Source: Siderastrea siderea (Eukaryota; Cnidaria; Anthozoa; Scleractinia; Rhizangiidae). From it: 64,000 nt of DNA. The stretch's first letter is position 1, and every line of letters starts with the position of its first letter. The stretch covers positions 35,095,804 through 35,159,803 of the forward strand of contig OZ034971.1 of the NCBI GenBank assembly GCA_964030785.1, written 5' to 3'. Shown one piece after another: positions 47,174-58,690 of the stretch. The notes under the pieces are model-generated. The model did not search any database and was not told the DNA's origin. It saw nothing but the letters and a program-made list of their open reading frames with translations. A program made the position numbers and the translations under genes.

Positions 47174-47376
47174 TGGAGTACTGAAAATCACAAACGTTGT
47201 CTTCTTTTCAATTCTGACGCAAATATGGTAAGAGAAAAGGTCATTGGACAATGGCATGCATTTTGTAGCGGAAATCTCTTCATTCTATACCGAACTGCAT
47301 TTATTGTGGTTCACGGAGGTGTTAAAGGAGAAACGTTGCAGATCTCCATATTAATCGGGATATCGTTAGCTGTAGA

Positions 47377-47382
47377 AATAAA
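47377..47382 (+). terminator. Candidate RTK polyadenylation signal
   Basis: AATAAA about 200 bases after the distal stop codon. It is the first such hexamer downstream of exon 15b that I see. Cleavage site not identified. Confidence 0.35.
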
Positions 47383-48362
47383 GCGGAAATGTAGAAAAAA
47401 GGGAAACTTTCCAAGCCACATCGCTATCTTGTTGTCTACTGAAATGACCCCAGACATCCTGGCGCGAAAAGAAGCGTGGAATCTGCGGCTCTTTGCATAT
47501 CGATACTTCACATCGTGCCACGCTATTGCACTTGCGTGGAAGCAGTTAATGACATTGTAACGTGGAAACGAACAGCAAAATGGAGCAATTTCCCAATTAA
47601 GCTTTTCACCGACGTTAAGCCCGAACATTTAAGTGGTAGAAATGTACAAAATGTTTAATTTAAGGTAAGCCAGGTTATTTAAGACGCTGAATAATATTTT
47701 AATAAGACCTCAAACAAACGGATTTAACATTTCCATTCCATGTCAAACGCGTTTGGCTACCGTGTGACTTGTGTGAAACAATATTGATTCAACCTTTTGT
47801 GTGTGTGTGTGTTCTTAGGTGAGAAAAAAATATGACAAAATCCATTTGATTGAGGTTTTAAACGCGATACTTCACCATTCCACTCCCAGAATCACATCTC
47901 GTGTAGCGTGGTTCTAGGGATAACATTTCACTAAGCAACACGTTCATGTGATGTTGTTCTTTTTTCGATATGTTGCAAAAGAAAATTTGACATATTTTTC
48001 ATGACAAATTTGTTCCCGACTTTCATTTGTCAAAAAATCCTCGGCATGTCGGACATGTTAGGTGTGCAAGATTTTTTATTCCAGAAACGGACACTTTTGG
48101 GAGTGCAATGGTTAAGGTGCCAAACAAAGAAACGATGTTATTAAGCCCTTTCTAATAGAAGATACAAGTAAATGCAAGATTTGAAAGGCGAAATTTCGTA
48201 ACAACTTAAAATGGGCGGACAAACGGTCTCACAGGGAGACGCAAATTGCATGAAACGAGCTATTTTAGTGCAGCCTTACGTGCACGCCGGTACTATAAAA
48301 AGAGATTTTTCCTTGGGTAGCCAAACGGTGAATTAAAACACGCGTGTGAGTTTTTGAAGTCG
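47383..48362. other. Downstream of the RTK, no supported gene
   Basis: Frames at 47225-47658 lie in the likely 3' UTR and show no domain. A short (GT)n tract lies near 47800. Confidence 0.4.
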
Positions 48363-49003
48363 ATTAAGGGAGGAGACTCTTAACTACAGATCTGGCATTG
48401 TTGCTAAGGGATTTTTTGTGGACGGTATCTTGTCATACGCTGGTTTGCAGCGTTATGTGCCGCTAGATTGGCGAAATGTACGAGGACGACCATCTGAACT
48501 GTAAAAAAAAAAACGACATTGCGCGTGTGTAGCTAGTGCCAGTCCCCAACCGCGCAGTAAAAAGAAAAATCTTTAACACTCGGAAAGTTCCAAATTTTTT
48601 CGCGAATCGGATATAATTCAGCCTTCTTTACAACCTGACATAAGTAACTACTGTTATTACAAATAATAGAAAAATTATAGTACAAAATGTATAAATATAA
48701 GTACTTATGATGTCAAAACTTCTATAATGATGAGAATTTCAAGAAATCGATACATCACGTTTTGCATCTTTATGATCGTTAAATATTGGCACTGTTATTT
48801 GTAGGCCGTTTGAGTTTTAGGCTTTTTTTTCCCTTTATACGCGTGACCTTCCAAATATGGTTGTGACTTGAAACTCTTGAATCCCTTTCCCATGGAACAA
48901 ACATCCCCAAGCAGCTTATCTGTGGAAGCTAGGGTTTATACGATATGATGATTAGGAACTTCCCATAGCAACGATATGGTAGTTAAGAGTCTTCCCCTTA
49001 ACA
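48363..49003. mobile_element. Possible ~640-bp element with inverted ends
   Basis: TTAAGGG and GACTCTTAACTAC near 48364-48393 recur in reverse complement near 48978-49001, with further matching around GTTGCTA. The interior is AT-rich and non-coding. Ends not fully defined. Confidence 0.35.
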
Positions 49004-49215
49004 TGAACGCTTGGCATTGCAAAGTATTCAACTTGCATCTATTTTCAAAGTCTCCTCCATTTGGCATGGGCTTAAGCTAGGTTTCAGTTTTTTAGTTGTT
49101 CAAAACAGGTTGCAATATAGTACACTCGCGTTTTAGTGGGCAAGCATTGCTTAAATTTTAAGCTTATTGATTTAAACTCAAACGAATTCGTTTTGCAGAG
49201 GTCTTCATGAGCATT

Positions 49216-49325
49216 AGCCGCCTGCGCAGCCGTTTCTCTTTTTTTTTCGCTGTGGCCCGTCGCGCAACGCTCTTGTGGGGAGGAGCTTTGAGTGACGAGC
49301 CAAAAAACGGGTGCGTAGGAGACTA
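49216..49325. mobile_element. ~110-bp MITE, GCAGCCGTTT type
   Basis: Inverted ends CGCAGCCGTTTCTC and the complement of CTACGCACCCGTTTTT. Related in sequence to the hairpin at 57229-57292. Confidence 0.45.
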
Positions 49326-49543
49326 CTCGAACATGAAAGTATCAAATGAGTTGCTAATAGACTTTCTGCCGACAAATCTGAGTGAAGAAAGGGATAGATA
49401 AATAGAGGAAACTGCCTTATGAGTATCTCATTAACCCGACAAGAGTTTTAGCCCTAAAAAAGCAAATGGCAGTAAGTTCCTCATTTGAACACCCAGTTAA
49501 TACCGTCGGCATTTTCATGGCCTGTTGCCGGTGGTAGTATTAA

Positions 49544-49725
49544 CCATTTAAATCACCATGGTGAAAAACCCCTGCATTCTCCTTAAAGTATCACTAATTG
49601 ATCCAACGTAGATGTCACGAGAATAAAGCAAATGATCACCAAAGAGAAAAAGGATTGATATTAATTGAGATTCCCATAATTGTTTAGAAAAAATTGAAGA
49701 TTTTAATATTGGGGCTTAATTATGG
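49544..49725. mobile_element. piggyBac-like MITE, decayed
   Basis: TTAA at 49540-49543 and 49726-49729; ends CCATTTAAATC and TTAATTATGG. Shares internal GCAAATGATCACCAAAG with the copy at 61438-61640. Confidence 0.55.
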
Positions 49726-50410
49726 TTAAAGAGTTTTCACTATACTACTGTTTTCTTCAAGCAAATAAACAGCCCAACTGAACTTGGAATATAAACTGAG
49801 TCAGCAGGAAAACTAACCCTTTCAGGCTTGCTTTTAAGACGTATAATTAGTTTCAACCCTATAATGGTGTCTAAACAAGAATTAGACAAGCCTAAGACAA
49901 TTCTTCACTCCTCTACCATAAGAGTCGGCTTTTCAAAAGTTAAGTTTATCATTTAACATTTCAAGAGTGATTCTGTAACTATCCAATTCATTGCCCTCGT
50001 TTCAACAAGCGGCCCTTCCCAATAAGCGAACCCCCTCCCCTTGCGTGTCGTATTGTTGCTTAATATCCCTATTCCAGTTAGCACCCCCTTTCCAATAACT
50101 GCTTGTGTCGCGAAAGTGGCATTAAGGGCATTTACTTAGAATAGACTGATTAGACAAGTCAATTACATTACGTCTTCTTTTTCATCTGTAGTAAAAAGAA
50201 ATGTGCCCCCTTCCCGTCCCTTTTCCCTTAGAAAAAGTACCAAAAGTGAAGATTATATACAACCAGGTCGTATCTGTAACATTATAATGACATTTTTATC
50301 AAACGCTTTCACCGGCTTCTCTTGCCGAGTATTTCTGTTGTAAAACCGTTACAACAGACAAGCCTTTGTATTTGTGTTTGTTTGTACATAATGATGCAAC
50401 CACCAGAATG

Positions 50411-50470
50411 TTCTTTCTTTCTTTCTTTTTTTCTTTCTTTCTCTCTTTCTTTCTTTCTTTCTTTCTTTTG
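50411..50470. repeat. (CTTT)n microsatellite
   Basis: CTTT units with a few interruptions. The Lys/Glu-rich - strand frame over it is an artefact. Confidence 0.95.
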
Positions 50471-50829
50471 TTTTTCACAGCTACAAGATATCTTAGTCAT
50501 TAGTTACGATCAACATTTCAGAAATATTTCCGTCATTTACACTTATGTCAAGTCAAATGTAAGAGTGGAAAAGCACTAACGAAACTAGTCAATTCAAAAT
50601 TCAGGGAACATTAATAATTCTTGTGGATCATCTAGTCCTCTGTTCTTTCCATAGCTTAAATGGGAAAAAATAGTTTTGTATACATATATACTTCATAGAA
50701 TGTGAAAACGCTATCTCATGTCTCTTTCCTGTGTGTAGAGAATCTTCCTTTCAACCCCTGATCTTTTTACTCGATATTTTTATTTCGACTCTGATAGGAT
50801 GTGGATTGTTCCAATGATTCGGCAAGCTT

Positions 50830-51100
50830 CAGGGTGGGGGGGGGGGACAGGGGGGCGGGAGACCGGGAGAAAAGGGGGCGGGAGGTGTACGGGAGGCGGG
50901 AGAAGAGGGGGCGGGAAGCGGGATTCCCAAGGTGGCGGGAAGCGGGAGAAAAAGGGGAAAATTACGCAACATTGCGCAATATTTCGCAATCGAAAAAATG
51001 CAAAGGGGCGGGAGCCAAAAAATACAGGGCGGGAACCGGGATTAAAGGGTACGGGAAGCGGGAGGTTTAAACCCCCCTGTCCCCCCCCCCCCCCCCACTT
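50830..51100. repeat. G-rich GCGGGA minisatellite between poly-G and poly-C
   Basis: Many irregular GGCGGGA/GGGAAGCGGGA units on the + strand. A left GGGTGGGGG..ACAGGGGGG and a right CCCCCCTGTCCCC..CCCC form inverted ends. Frames across it are low-complexity artefacts. Confidence 0.75.
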
Positions 51101-51370
51101 CAGGGTTAGTGTCGTTCTTACTCTGAACCGCACACGCACCATAAACTTGTCTCCCTCAGTCTTTCATTGGAGGAAGGCCTGTTGTGACATCCTTGTTCCC
51201 ACTGGGCAGCTGTGTAATGTCGCTAACAGGTTTCAGTTTGGGGTGTCAGTGTATTGTACTAATGTCGCCTGCAATGCCACATCAATGGAAAGACAGCTTT
51301 TAATACTCGCGTTTAATAAAGGTGTTATAGTCTGTTTCCTTGCGCCCTCTCATGTGTATTTTAGTATGTG

Positions 51371-51527
51371 TAATCAAATGGTGACGAGTGAAATTAGGAA
51401 ATAATTTCACTTGCGTTTTGTCAAAATTCTAACAATTTCCCGAGCCTTTAGGCGAGGGAAATTATTAGAAGTTTGACAAAACGCAAGTGAAATTATTTCC
51501 TAATTTCACGAGTATACCATTTGATTA
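51371..51527. mobile_element. 157-bp hairpin MITE
   Basis: TAATCAAATGGT and ~70-bp arms containing GGAAATAATTTCACTTGCG fold back nearly perfectly. It ends 8 bases before the inverted repeat that bounds the tyrosine-recombinase element, and it shares ATTTCAC motifs with that element's far end. Confidence 0.75.
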
Positions 51528-51535
51528 CCTATTAA

Positions 51536-53332
51536 TATCATGGGTGACAAATTACGTTCACAATCGTGGGTGTCTGACTTGTTTATTGTATCGAGAACTC
51601 CAAGCAAAAGTAATTTTTAAAAAGCACACATTTTGGCTTAAGCTCTCAATTTTCTGAATTTTTCAACAAAATACATTCTTTCATTCTTTCTGTTGACAAA
51701 ATGTTTTAAAGTTGAGTCAACTGTCAAATCTTCCGTACATGATTGGCTAAAATTCGTCATGAATAAACTGAAAACGGCGCCCGTGTAAAATGCGCTCAAA
51801 ACTCCGCTTGAGGCCATTTATGTATTTGACTTCGTGTTAAGACGTTTTGAAGTATAAATTGTCACTAAAAGTTTATTATATGGCCAAAGCAAACTGGCCT
51901 GGATGAAATTCAAGCAAAAATGTACAAAGTTAAAACTTTAAGAGCTGGCAAACACATGGTTGCGGACAATATCACGGCTCGTTGCTCATAGATGACCGCA
52001 CTGAAGATGAAGCGTTCGCCTGTCCTTGGTTGGTTACCACATTACAGTTAGGGAAATTGTAGACGTGGCCACTGGTCACCGCTGCACTGGACTGAAAAGC
52101 GGCTGAAGGGGAGCTCGACTGGTTGGCTGGTTAAACTGGATTTCATTGCCATCAATGATGTTAGATAGTTGTCGCTGCTCGTCTTCGTTCCCGGAGTCGT
52201 ATGCTTCAACGCTTTGCTCTTGTCGATGGCCAGTTACTGTTATTATTTCGGATTTTGGAACTCCTTTGGCTTTTAGCTTCCTGACCACCGTTCAGTTTCC
52301 GGACTGAGTGGTTGGATAGTCTTTTGTCAGGACACATCTGCTGTAGAGGTGAGTTTTCTTTCATGGTCTGCATAATTTTGCTGATGGTATTTTTACCCAT
52401 TCGACTTTTCTTGTACCATACGTCTGTTTTGGTGGGGTTGTCGGTGCACGCTAAGTAGAAAGGACCAGATAACTTTAAGTCTTCAGGCCTTTTGGACAGG
52501 TAACTCTTAAAAAGAGCGACAGGGCATCGTGATTCACCAGTTGCGAACATTTTGGGTAGCACAGACCTCGGCTGAACTCGCAAACCTCCTTGCCGTGTTT
52601 TTGTCGGGCCCTCTGCGAAGGTTACAAACTCGCTGCCGTTGTCGTCTTTATTCAGCGTGAAATCCTCCACATTCATTGTGTAATGTTTCTGGCAGCCACG
52701 CAGACCAAGATGCTGTGACAGGAGCCACCACATTGTATTAAGGAGTGACCTTGGAGATGAATTTCCAAGCTGTCCGCTTTCCCACAAAGCTTCTTCTTCC
52801 TCTCTCGTTAGGCTTCTTGACTTATTTGGCAATTTTCCTTTACCTACATTTCTTAGCTTACGCGCCTTTCCCTCAACAACTTTTTGGGAACTGAAAAATT
52901 CTCGGTCCTTTATAATTGAAGAAGAATAACCTTTCTCTTTCAAGTGGCGATCAAGTGCTGCTTGCATCACTTTTAAGGACCCAGGTTCGTAGTCGGTTCC
53001 GTCTTGTTTACGTACGGAGGCAAAAAACCGCTCGAGTACTCTATCCAGCTGCTGAGGAAGATCTTTCTCAGGGCTTTTCTCAAGGCCATTTTCCTCACAC
53101 TACTTCTCAAAAACCCTCACCCAGTTAATTGTGCTCTTTCTCGTGTTAAGGTTTTCTGCAGCCTCTTTTAATGCCATAAAATTTTCATCCGTGAAATCTT
53201 TAAATCTGGACGCCATCTTGGCACTGAGCTATAGGCCCGTTGGCATAGCAATATTGTAATTTCACGTGTGAAATTATAAATTAACGCTGAAATTTCGCGC
53301 CAAAATTAAGGAGTAATTTGTCACCCATGATA
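51536..53332 (-). mobile_element. Crypton-like element inside a 20-bp inverted repeat
   Basis: TATCATGGGTGACAAATTAC at 51536-51555 is matched exactly in reverse complement at 53313-53332. Between them lies a - strand tyrosine-recombinase pseudogene. Cryptons are usually described as lacking terminal inverted repeats, so either this is a variant or the gene sits in another element. No target duplication was seen. Confidence 0.55.
52076..53216 (-). pseudogene. Tyrosine recombinase, KIAA1958/DUF3504-like, broken
   Basis: The - strand frame starts with an ATG at 53216 (MASRFKDFTDENF). It meets an in-frame TAG near 53100, then runs open to near 52290, where a frame change occurs. It ends in the other frame at 52076. 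The recombinase signature is visible: Arg in HLGLRGCQ, His and Arg in NHSVRK, and beyond the frame change GHRQ and the candidate nucleophile Tyr in SVEAYD. This R-H-R-H-Y layout belongs to phage-integrase-type recombinases as used by Crypton transposons. The N-terminal half (LDRHLKEKGYSS, TREEEEALW) fits the KIAA1958-like proteins common in corals. The stop and frame change mark it as dead. Confidence 0.75.
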
Positions 53333-54710
53333 CTACACCGGTAATTGTGATAAGATCTGCGCATGAACTGTAAAAATATCAGTTTCTTACATTCTGAGCC
53401 TTCTATTAGCTCACTGACGCCCAAATGTATGTACAAATTTAACATTTTTCCCAATGTCTTCCTAGCTAAAAAATTGACAAAGGAATAGCACTGCCAAAAG
53501 GGGTTTGCCTCGGTGTAGAAACCTGAGAAGGTTTCCTTTGTTCTGCAAGGTATTGTTGCGCTGTACGCTATTGTTCCAACCGTTTTGTTTTCGTTGTTTT
53601 ACGTCATCCGTAAGTTTCACAGGTTTTAACACCGAGGTAGAGCCGCTAAAAGTTAATCGAATTAAAATTGAACATTATAAACAGCGCTGGTTTACCACAA
53701 CAGGTAAGTATTGTTTAAAAGCTTTCACTTGAGGTGGTCTTATACCCAAAAAGTGAATTTCTTTAGAAAAGAACTTTGCGGGAGACTTTTACCATCCTTT
53801 TATAGGGATTCACGCCCTGACTTCAAACTGAGTCTTTTCAGGTCACATGACATAATAGTTAATGATTAACCAGCCTTCTCAGTAAAAAATAGGGGGGGGG
53901 GGTTCATTGTAAGCACGATATCTAACTAATGCACGGTTCGATAAGTATGAAATCAACTTAGATCTGTCCACAGATAAATTCTTCAGGAGGTAAACCTCGA
54001 AAATTAAGCAGCTTGGCCTCTTTCGAATTTATTTTTATTCTTTTTTTCCAGAAAGTAAGGTAGAAGGAAATAAAAAAGAGGGCAAGGATTCACTTACTGA
54101 GAAGCAGTTCAAGATCGTGAGCATTTTTTAGGTTTACGACCTAGGAAATTAAGTCCTTTAATCTTGCTGAAAATTTCAGAACACTAGGTTACAATGCCCC
54201 GGAGATATCGTGCTCAAAAGTTCATTCAGTTCGAGAAATTCTGTTACTGGAGAAAAACAGTCTTAAAGATAAGAGAACGGATTCTAGACAGCTTATCCGT
54301 CGCTCATTATGTTATACTATTGTCAAATTCAAGTTGCCACACTAAAATACAAGCTGAACGGTAATTTGATGCAAAAGGTCATTTGGGTCATGTTTTGTCG
54401 GTTAAAACTCGGACCTCAGGACTCTCTTCTCAGTCAGGTGTTTCTCCACAGTAGTATCAGATGTCATTTTACAGAGAGGCGGAGGGGGGGGGGGGGTAAT
54501 GTTCTTATTGAGGCTTGTTTGTGCGCATTTAATAAATGTAAACAATTGTTGCTATGGCCGTTGCTATGGAAAAAGTCGCATACTGCTGATTGGATTTCTT
54601 AAATCTCGCTGCTTTAATGCTGGAAATCGAGTGAGATTATTTCAAGACAGCATTTCAAGTGTTTAAAGTTTACAATTTTGCCATTTTAAAACAAGTGACT
54701 TTTGCAACCT
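53333..54710. other. Intergenic, no supported gene
   Basis: Frames at 53505-53732 and 54309-54602 show no domain. A poly-G run lies at 54484-54496. Confidence 0.4.
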
Positions 54711-54815
54711 AACATCACCTTTTTTGAGTATAAGACCACCTTAAATGGTCATATCTTAGTTGAAGGCTCAGTGTTGCTCGAAAGCTTTCACTCAAATGGT
54801 TACATCTTAAGACTC
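54711..54815 (+). repeat. Degenerate ~100-bp dispersed repeat
   Basis: Contains GAAAGCTTTCACTCAAATGG and related text of the family seen at 33285-33885. Confidence 0.4.
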
Positions 54816-55498
54816 ACTGAATTCGAAATTGAAGGCAACATATTGCTCCCAAGAAAACTCTGCACTGAAAATCAGTAAATTTGGAGTTTGTGAAGTTGTT
54901 CTCTTCAACTGTACTCAGTATGTATACAAAAGGGAGTCGCGCATGGCGTGCAAGTCATGGCCTAGTTTCGTCGTGAATGATGACGGCAAACTGAATACTG
55001 GATATAGGCCAACGCATGCGCTGATGGTTCCCTGTTGATAGGCTATCAGATATAAAAATGTTCGCAGAGAAAGTTTGTAAAAGAACACTTGGTTTCTTTT
55101 TCTTTTCTTTTTCTGAGCTTTTTTTTTTTAAGTTGTAAACATTTATCATAGTAAAGGAGTTGTCCATACAACAAAACAGTAAGTTTTCTCAATCTCGTTC
55201 TTCATGACTTTAAAGACAACATGGCACTGCGCGCCTCGTTTTTGTGCGCTCAAGCACGAATCGTTCGTACCTGGTAAACAGTACTCCCATACAAGAGTGA
55301 CGGGATTGATGGTAAGAGGTTTTGAAAGGGCCTCGTTGATCCTGAAAGGTACTATAATCTCGTTAACCACGTTTACCCTTACGAACAATCAAATCAGAGA
55401 AGTCGTGTCTTTTTCTGTCAGGGTTTGCTTACGGGGGGATGGTTGCAAAAGCGAGATTCACTGTCACGAAATAACATATGACCCAAAATAAATAGATG

Positions 55499-55649
55499 AA
55501 TGAATGAATGAATGAATGAATGAATGAATGAATGAATGAATGAATGAATGAATGAATGAATGAATGAATGAAGGAAGGAAGGAAGGAAGGAAGGAAGGAA
55601 GGAAGGAATGAATGAATGAATGAATGAATGAATGAATGAATGAATGAAT
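55499..55649. repeat. (GAAT)n-(GGAA)n-(GAAT)n microsatellite
   Basis: About 150 bases: GAAT units, then about nine GGAA units, then GAAT again. Confidence 0.97.
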
Positions 55650-56586
55650 GCCTTAAAAAGTAAAGTAAATGAATATCCTTATTAGGTTGTGTGCACTCTT
55701 CCTGAAGGAAAAAAAGAAGATAAGAAAAATAAACTTATGTTCAACACAGATACAGTTGACTTGAGAGTGAGGTGCGCTTTGATAAATGGTAGAGACTGAG
55801 TGAGGCATTCGCAACTAGAGTTTGACACTTTGGTCTCCTAAAATTGAACATGCCCAGGAGATACCCAAATATTTTTTGGCCTGAGATAGGGTATGGTTTG
55901 CCTGTTAGTTGTCAACTAGCATATAGGGTTTTTGTCCTTTTGACTTGAAAAAGAGGAAATTTTAAATTCCACATAATATGAACCTGGATAAAGAAATTGT
56001 CTGTCATGTTCTTCTGAAAAGTAAGAGTTCAAAGAGGCGTGTTCCAGATCTCCACTCAATGAAGTGAGGAGCTATACCCAGGCGTCAAAATAGAGGAAAA
56101 GGAGAAGCTCGGGCCAGATCAGCAATCGTGGCGATCACATGGAAAAGTGACACGCAGCCATTCAGAGATTGAGAGTGATCAAAAAGTGTACAAAAATGTG
56201 TAAAGCCTGTCGATGACAGCGAATTGTTGGCGATCGTACGTACAAGAAGTTTGACGGTAGGCATGATTCAGGTTTTCTACCAACTAAATTTGATAAGCAA
56301 AAAAATCGGTCTTTCCAGACTACCAAAAGAATTGAATTACAAAAGTCGTTTAGACCTGGTCCAAAAATATACTTTGTCCAAGTACAGTAAAACAAGTATC
56401 ATGAGATTTTCCCAGTCTTCGACTGAGCTCACAGGTCATGCAATTTTTATTTGTTTTGAATGTCCTTTTTTTAATTAATTGTAAGACCTTCCTTTGCATA
56501 ATTTATTTTTCTTTATCAAACATATGCCTTATCTCTCCGGTTGAAAAATGGTTGAAACTTCTTTTTAAAATTGAAAATTGACTTAC
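55650..56586. other. Possible 3' part of the minus-strand peptide gene
   Basis: On the - strand several acceptor-like sites occur (for example TTTTTTTCCTTCAG near 55708 and ACTTTTCAG near 56012). None continues the phase left by the exon at 56587-56622 convincingly. The missing 3' exons may be here or further left. Confidence 0.25.
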
Positions 56587-56622
56587 CATTTGTATCTAGC
56601 GTCAACGCACCAGCCGTTTACA
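56587..56622 (-). CDS. Secreted peptide gene, exon 3 (36-nt microexon)
   Basis: On the - strand, acceptor CCTCTTTTTTATTCACAG and donor AAATG|GTAAGT are both strong and only 36 bases apart. Of the three phases only phase 2 is free of stops, exactly the phase left by exon 2. It encodes VNGWCVDARYK, and the junction codon becomes Cys. It leaves in phase 2 with TG again, so a further Cys or Trp is expected. No following exon was identified. Confidence 0.5.
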
Positions 56623-57049
56623 CTGTGAATAAAAAAGAGGAAAGACGAGTGGCTGGATTAAAGGCGTTTGTTAATTCGAACTAAAACAAAGTGGCTGGGG
56701 TGCTATAAGGCGATTTGTCACCATAAACGTAAAGATTTTCGTGTTGGAAACATAAAACGGCATATTAACCAGCGTTTCCCTGATTTGCAGGCTAGCTTTT
56801 TATCAGGTTACAGGAAACTCTATTATTACCGTAATCTGTGGTCTACAGACGTTTCTATAACTACTTGAGCCTACCTGATAGTAAATGAAGTGTAGTGATA
56901 GTAAATGAATTTATTTTTATTTATTATTGTTATTGTTATTATTATTATTTTTTTTTTTGCAGAAAATAAGCATTATCAGGCACATTAGTATGATAGGAGT
57001 GTTAATTAGTGCCTGGACATAGAATTGTTTATAACATGTTTTGTCTCAC

Positions 57050-57114
57050 CATTTAACCAAGCGTCCTCGGGGTCCACGACAATCTCTACCTGTATGGCAT
57101 TCTCTACCTGGCTT
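57050..57114 (-). CDS. Secreted peptide gene, exon 2 (Cys-containing)
   Basis: On the - strand, acceptor CTTTTTTTTTACACAG and donor AAATG|GTGAGA bound a 65-base exon. Entered in phase 0, it encodes 21 residues with two cysteines five residues apart (ECHTGRDCRG) and several Arg and Gly. It leaves in phase 2, with TG as the first two bases of the next codon. A second frame across it is also open, but that frame stops at once in the next exon, so the phase-0 reading is preferred. Confidence 0.5.
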
Positions 57115-57228
57115 CTGTGTAAAAAAAAAGGGGGAAATGCATTCAATAGACGCGAACATAAAGATTCATCGTTACCAAGACAAATCCTTGAACGTGAAAA
57201 GTAAATATGGTGATAACTAAGCTTAGGA

Positions 57229-57292
57229 CGCCTTAGTCTCCCTCGCAGCCGTTTGCTTGACGACACTAAAAACGGCTGCAAGACTAAGGACG
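57229..57292. repeat. Short hairpin, GCAGCCGTTT type
   Basis: CCTTAGTCTCCCTCGCAGCC is followed by AAACGGCTGCAAGACTAAGG, an inverted pair. Related to 49216-49325. The open - strand frame across it is not coding. Confidence 0.5.
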
Positions 57293-57904
57293 CAGCCGTT
57301 TTGCGTGACGGCACTTTAATAGGACGCCTATAATTTCATTCCATTCCTCGACAACAACGCAATAATGAAGGCCTGGATGGGGTTAACTTACAACTGACAA
57401 ACGGCCTTAAGTTGCTATGACAATTGACACTAGTTTATGTACCCCAAATTTAGTTGATAACTTCACTTTATTAAATTTTCTGAAAATAAAATGTTGTTAT
57501 TGTTGTTCCTTGCTAGATATTTATGTGCTTTGGGGACTGGGATATCGACCAGCATCGAAGTAAGCTATTACGTTTTTAGGTAGAAAACTAGCTGATACCC
57601 GTGAACAATTCACCACTCAACAACACGATAAGAATTTCCCACGTCCTTTATTTATTTATTTATTTATCATTATTTATTTAGTTTAGTAGGCCTCTCGCGA
57701 CTATGATATAGATAATACAGTTAATCACTTACAGTTTAAGCAACATGAAAAAAGACAAAGAAACAAACAAACGAACCAAGAGTAAGAATATTAAAAATAT
57801 ATGTGGAGGTTCGATGCTAACTAACAAATCGCCCAACATTTAACTGACAACGGACAAAAGACAAAAATGACAGAAATTTGAACTGGCAACTGACATTTGT
57901 AACC
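57293..57904. other. Intergenic or intron, nothing recognised
   Basis: AT-rich with a TTTA/TTAT tract near 57650. No ORF or repeat is supported. Confidence 0.45.
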
Positions 57905-58690
57905 AATCCAGACTCCCCCACTCCAGTCTCCAGACTTTCACAATATCTGGTGGACGGTGTTTATTACTGGACCAGAGGATCCTGCATATTTCCCAGTGAA
58001 GAATGGTACAAGTCATTATTATTTAAGGAGTAAAACTATGTTTGACGTCTCACATATGACTGTACTGTCTAACATCAGTGATCTCTTCACCAAAACTAAA
58101 GAAAAGCATATGCATAAGACCAGGTTCTCTTCCTCTGGTAACTTTTACATCACAACCTCAAGACTGAGACAAACTCAAGGGTATTTCGCTAGATTTGGAG
58201 CTTAACTTTGGAACTCCATCCACGATAAATTTAGTCAACTCCCCAAGAGTGCTTTCAAAAAGCATATCCAAAATATGTTGCTTTCGATATTGGAGGCTGA
58301 AGATGATTATGATGATTCGCCTATTCTACTGAGGAAAATTGCAAACTGAGTGTGTAGCATAACTTATCAATTTTCCTATTTTTTTTGTATCCTTTCTTCC
58401 TCTCCTCTATTAATTTTGTATTTAATTTTCTGTAATTCGTGTAATTCTTAAATGTAAATTCTTAAAGGTTGCCAATTAATGTATATAGTAATCCTTATTT
58501 AATTGTTATTTATCCTTATTATTGACTTCTGTACCTTCGTGGCTCCGCCCGCCTCAATTCAGTAACTTCCGCTATTTGCGGGTGGAACCGAACCTTCAGT
58601 TCTCTGTATTTTAGTACTTAATAATTTTTGTATTTGATAATTTGTGTATCTGTTTGTTGTGAATAAACTTCTTATTACCTAAACTTCTTC
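57905..58690 (+). pseudogene. LINE 3' end with 3' UTR
   Basis: The frame from 57957 shows HYYLRSK, then SSSGNFYITTSRLRQTQGYF and ARFGA, a stop at 58204 and, still in frame, LWNSIHDKFSQLPKSAFKKHI to a second stop near 58349. This is the C-terminal block of a non-LTR reverse transcriptase (..GAxLWNSIP..FKK). A ~330-base UTR ends with AATAAACTTCTTATTACC. 5'-truncated, inactive, on the opposite strand to the flanking peptide gene. Confidence 0.7.

Noticed and set aside
50780..51404. Long open frames (up to 201 codons) on both strands
   Set aside because: They run through the G-rich minisatellite and read as Gly/Arg or Pro repeats; no domain, and both strands open at once.
57006..57314. 102-codon - strand frame read as one ORF
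   Set aside because: It crosses the hairpin at 57229-57292 and the 3' splice site at 57115; only the 65 bases at 57050-57114 have exon signals, and in another frame.
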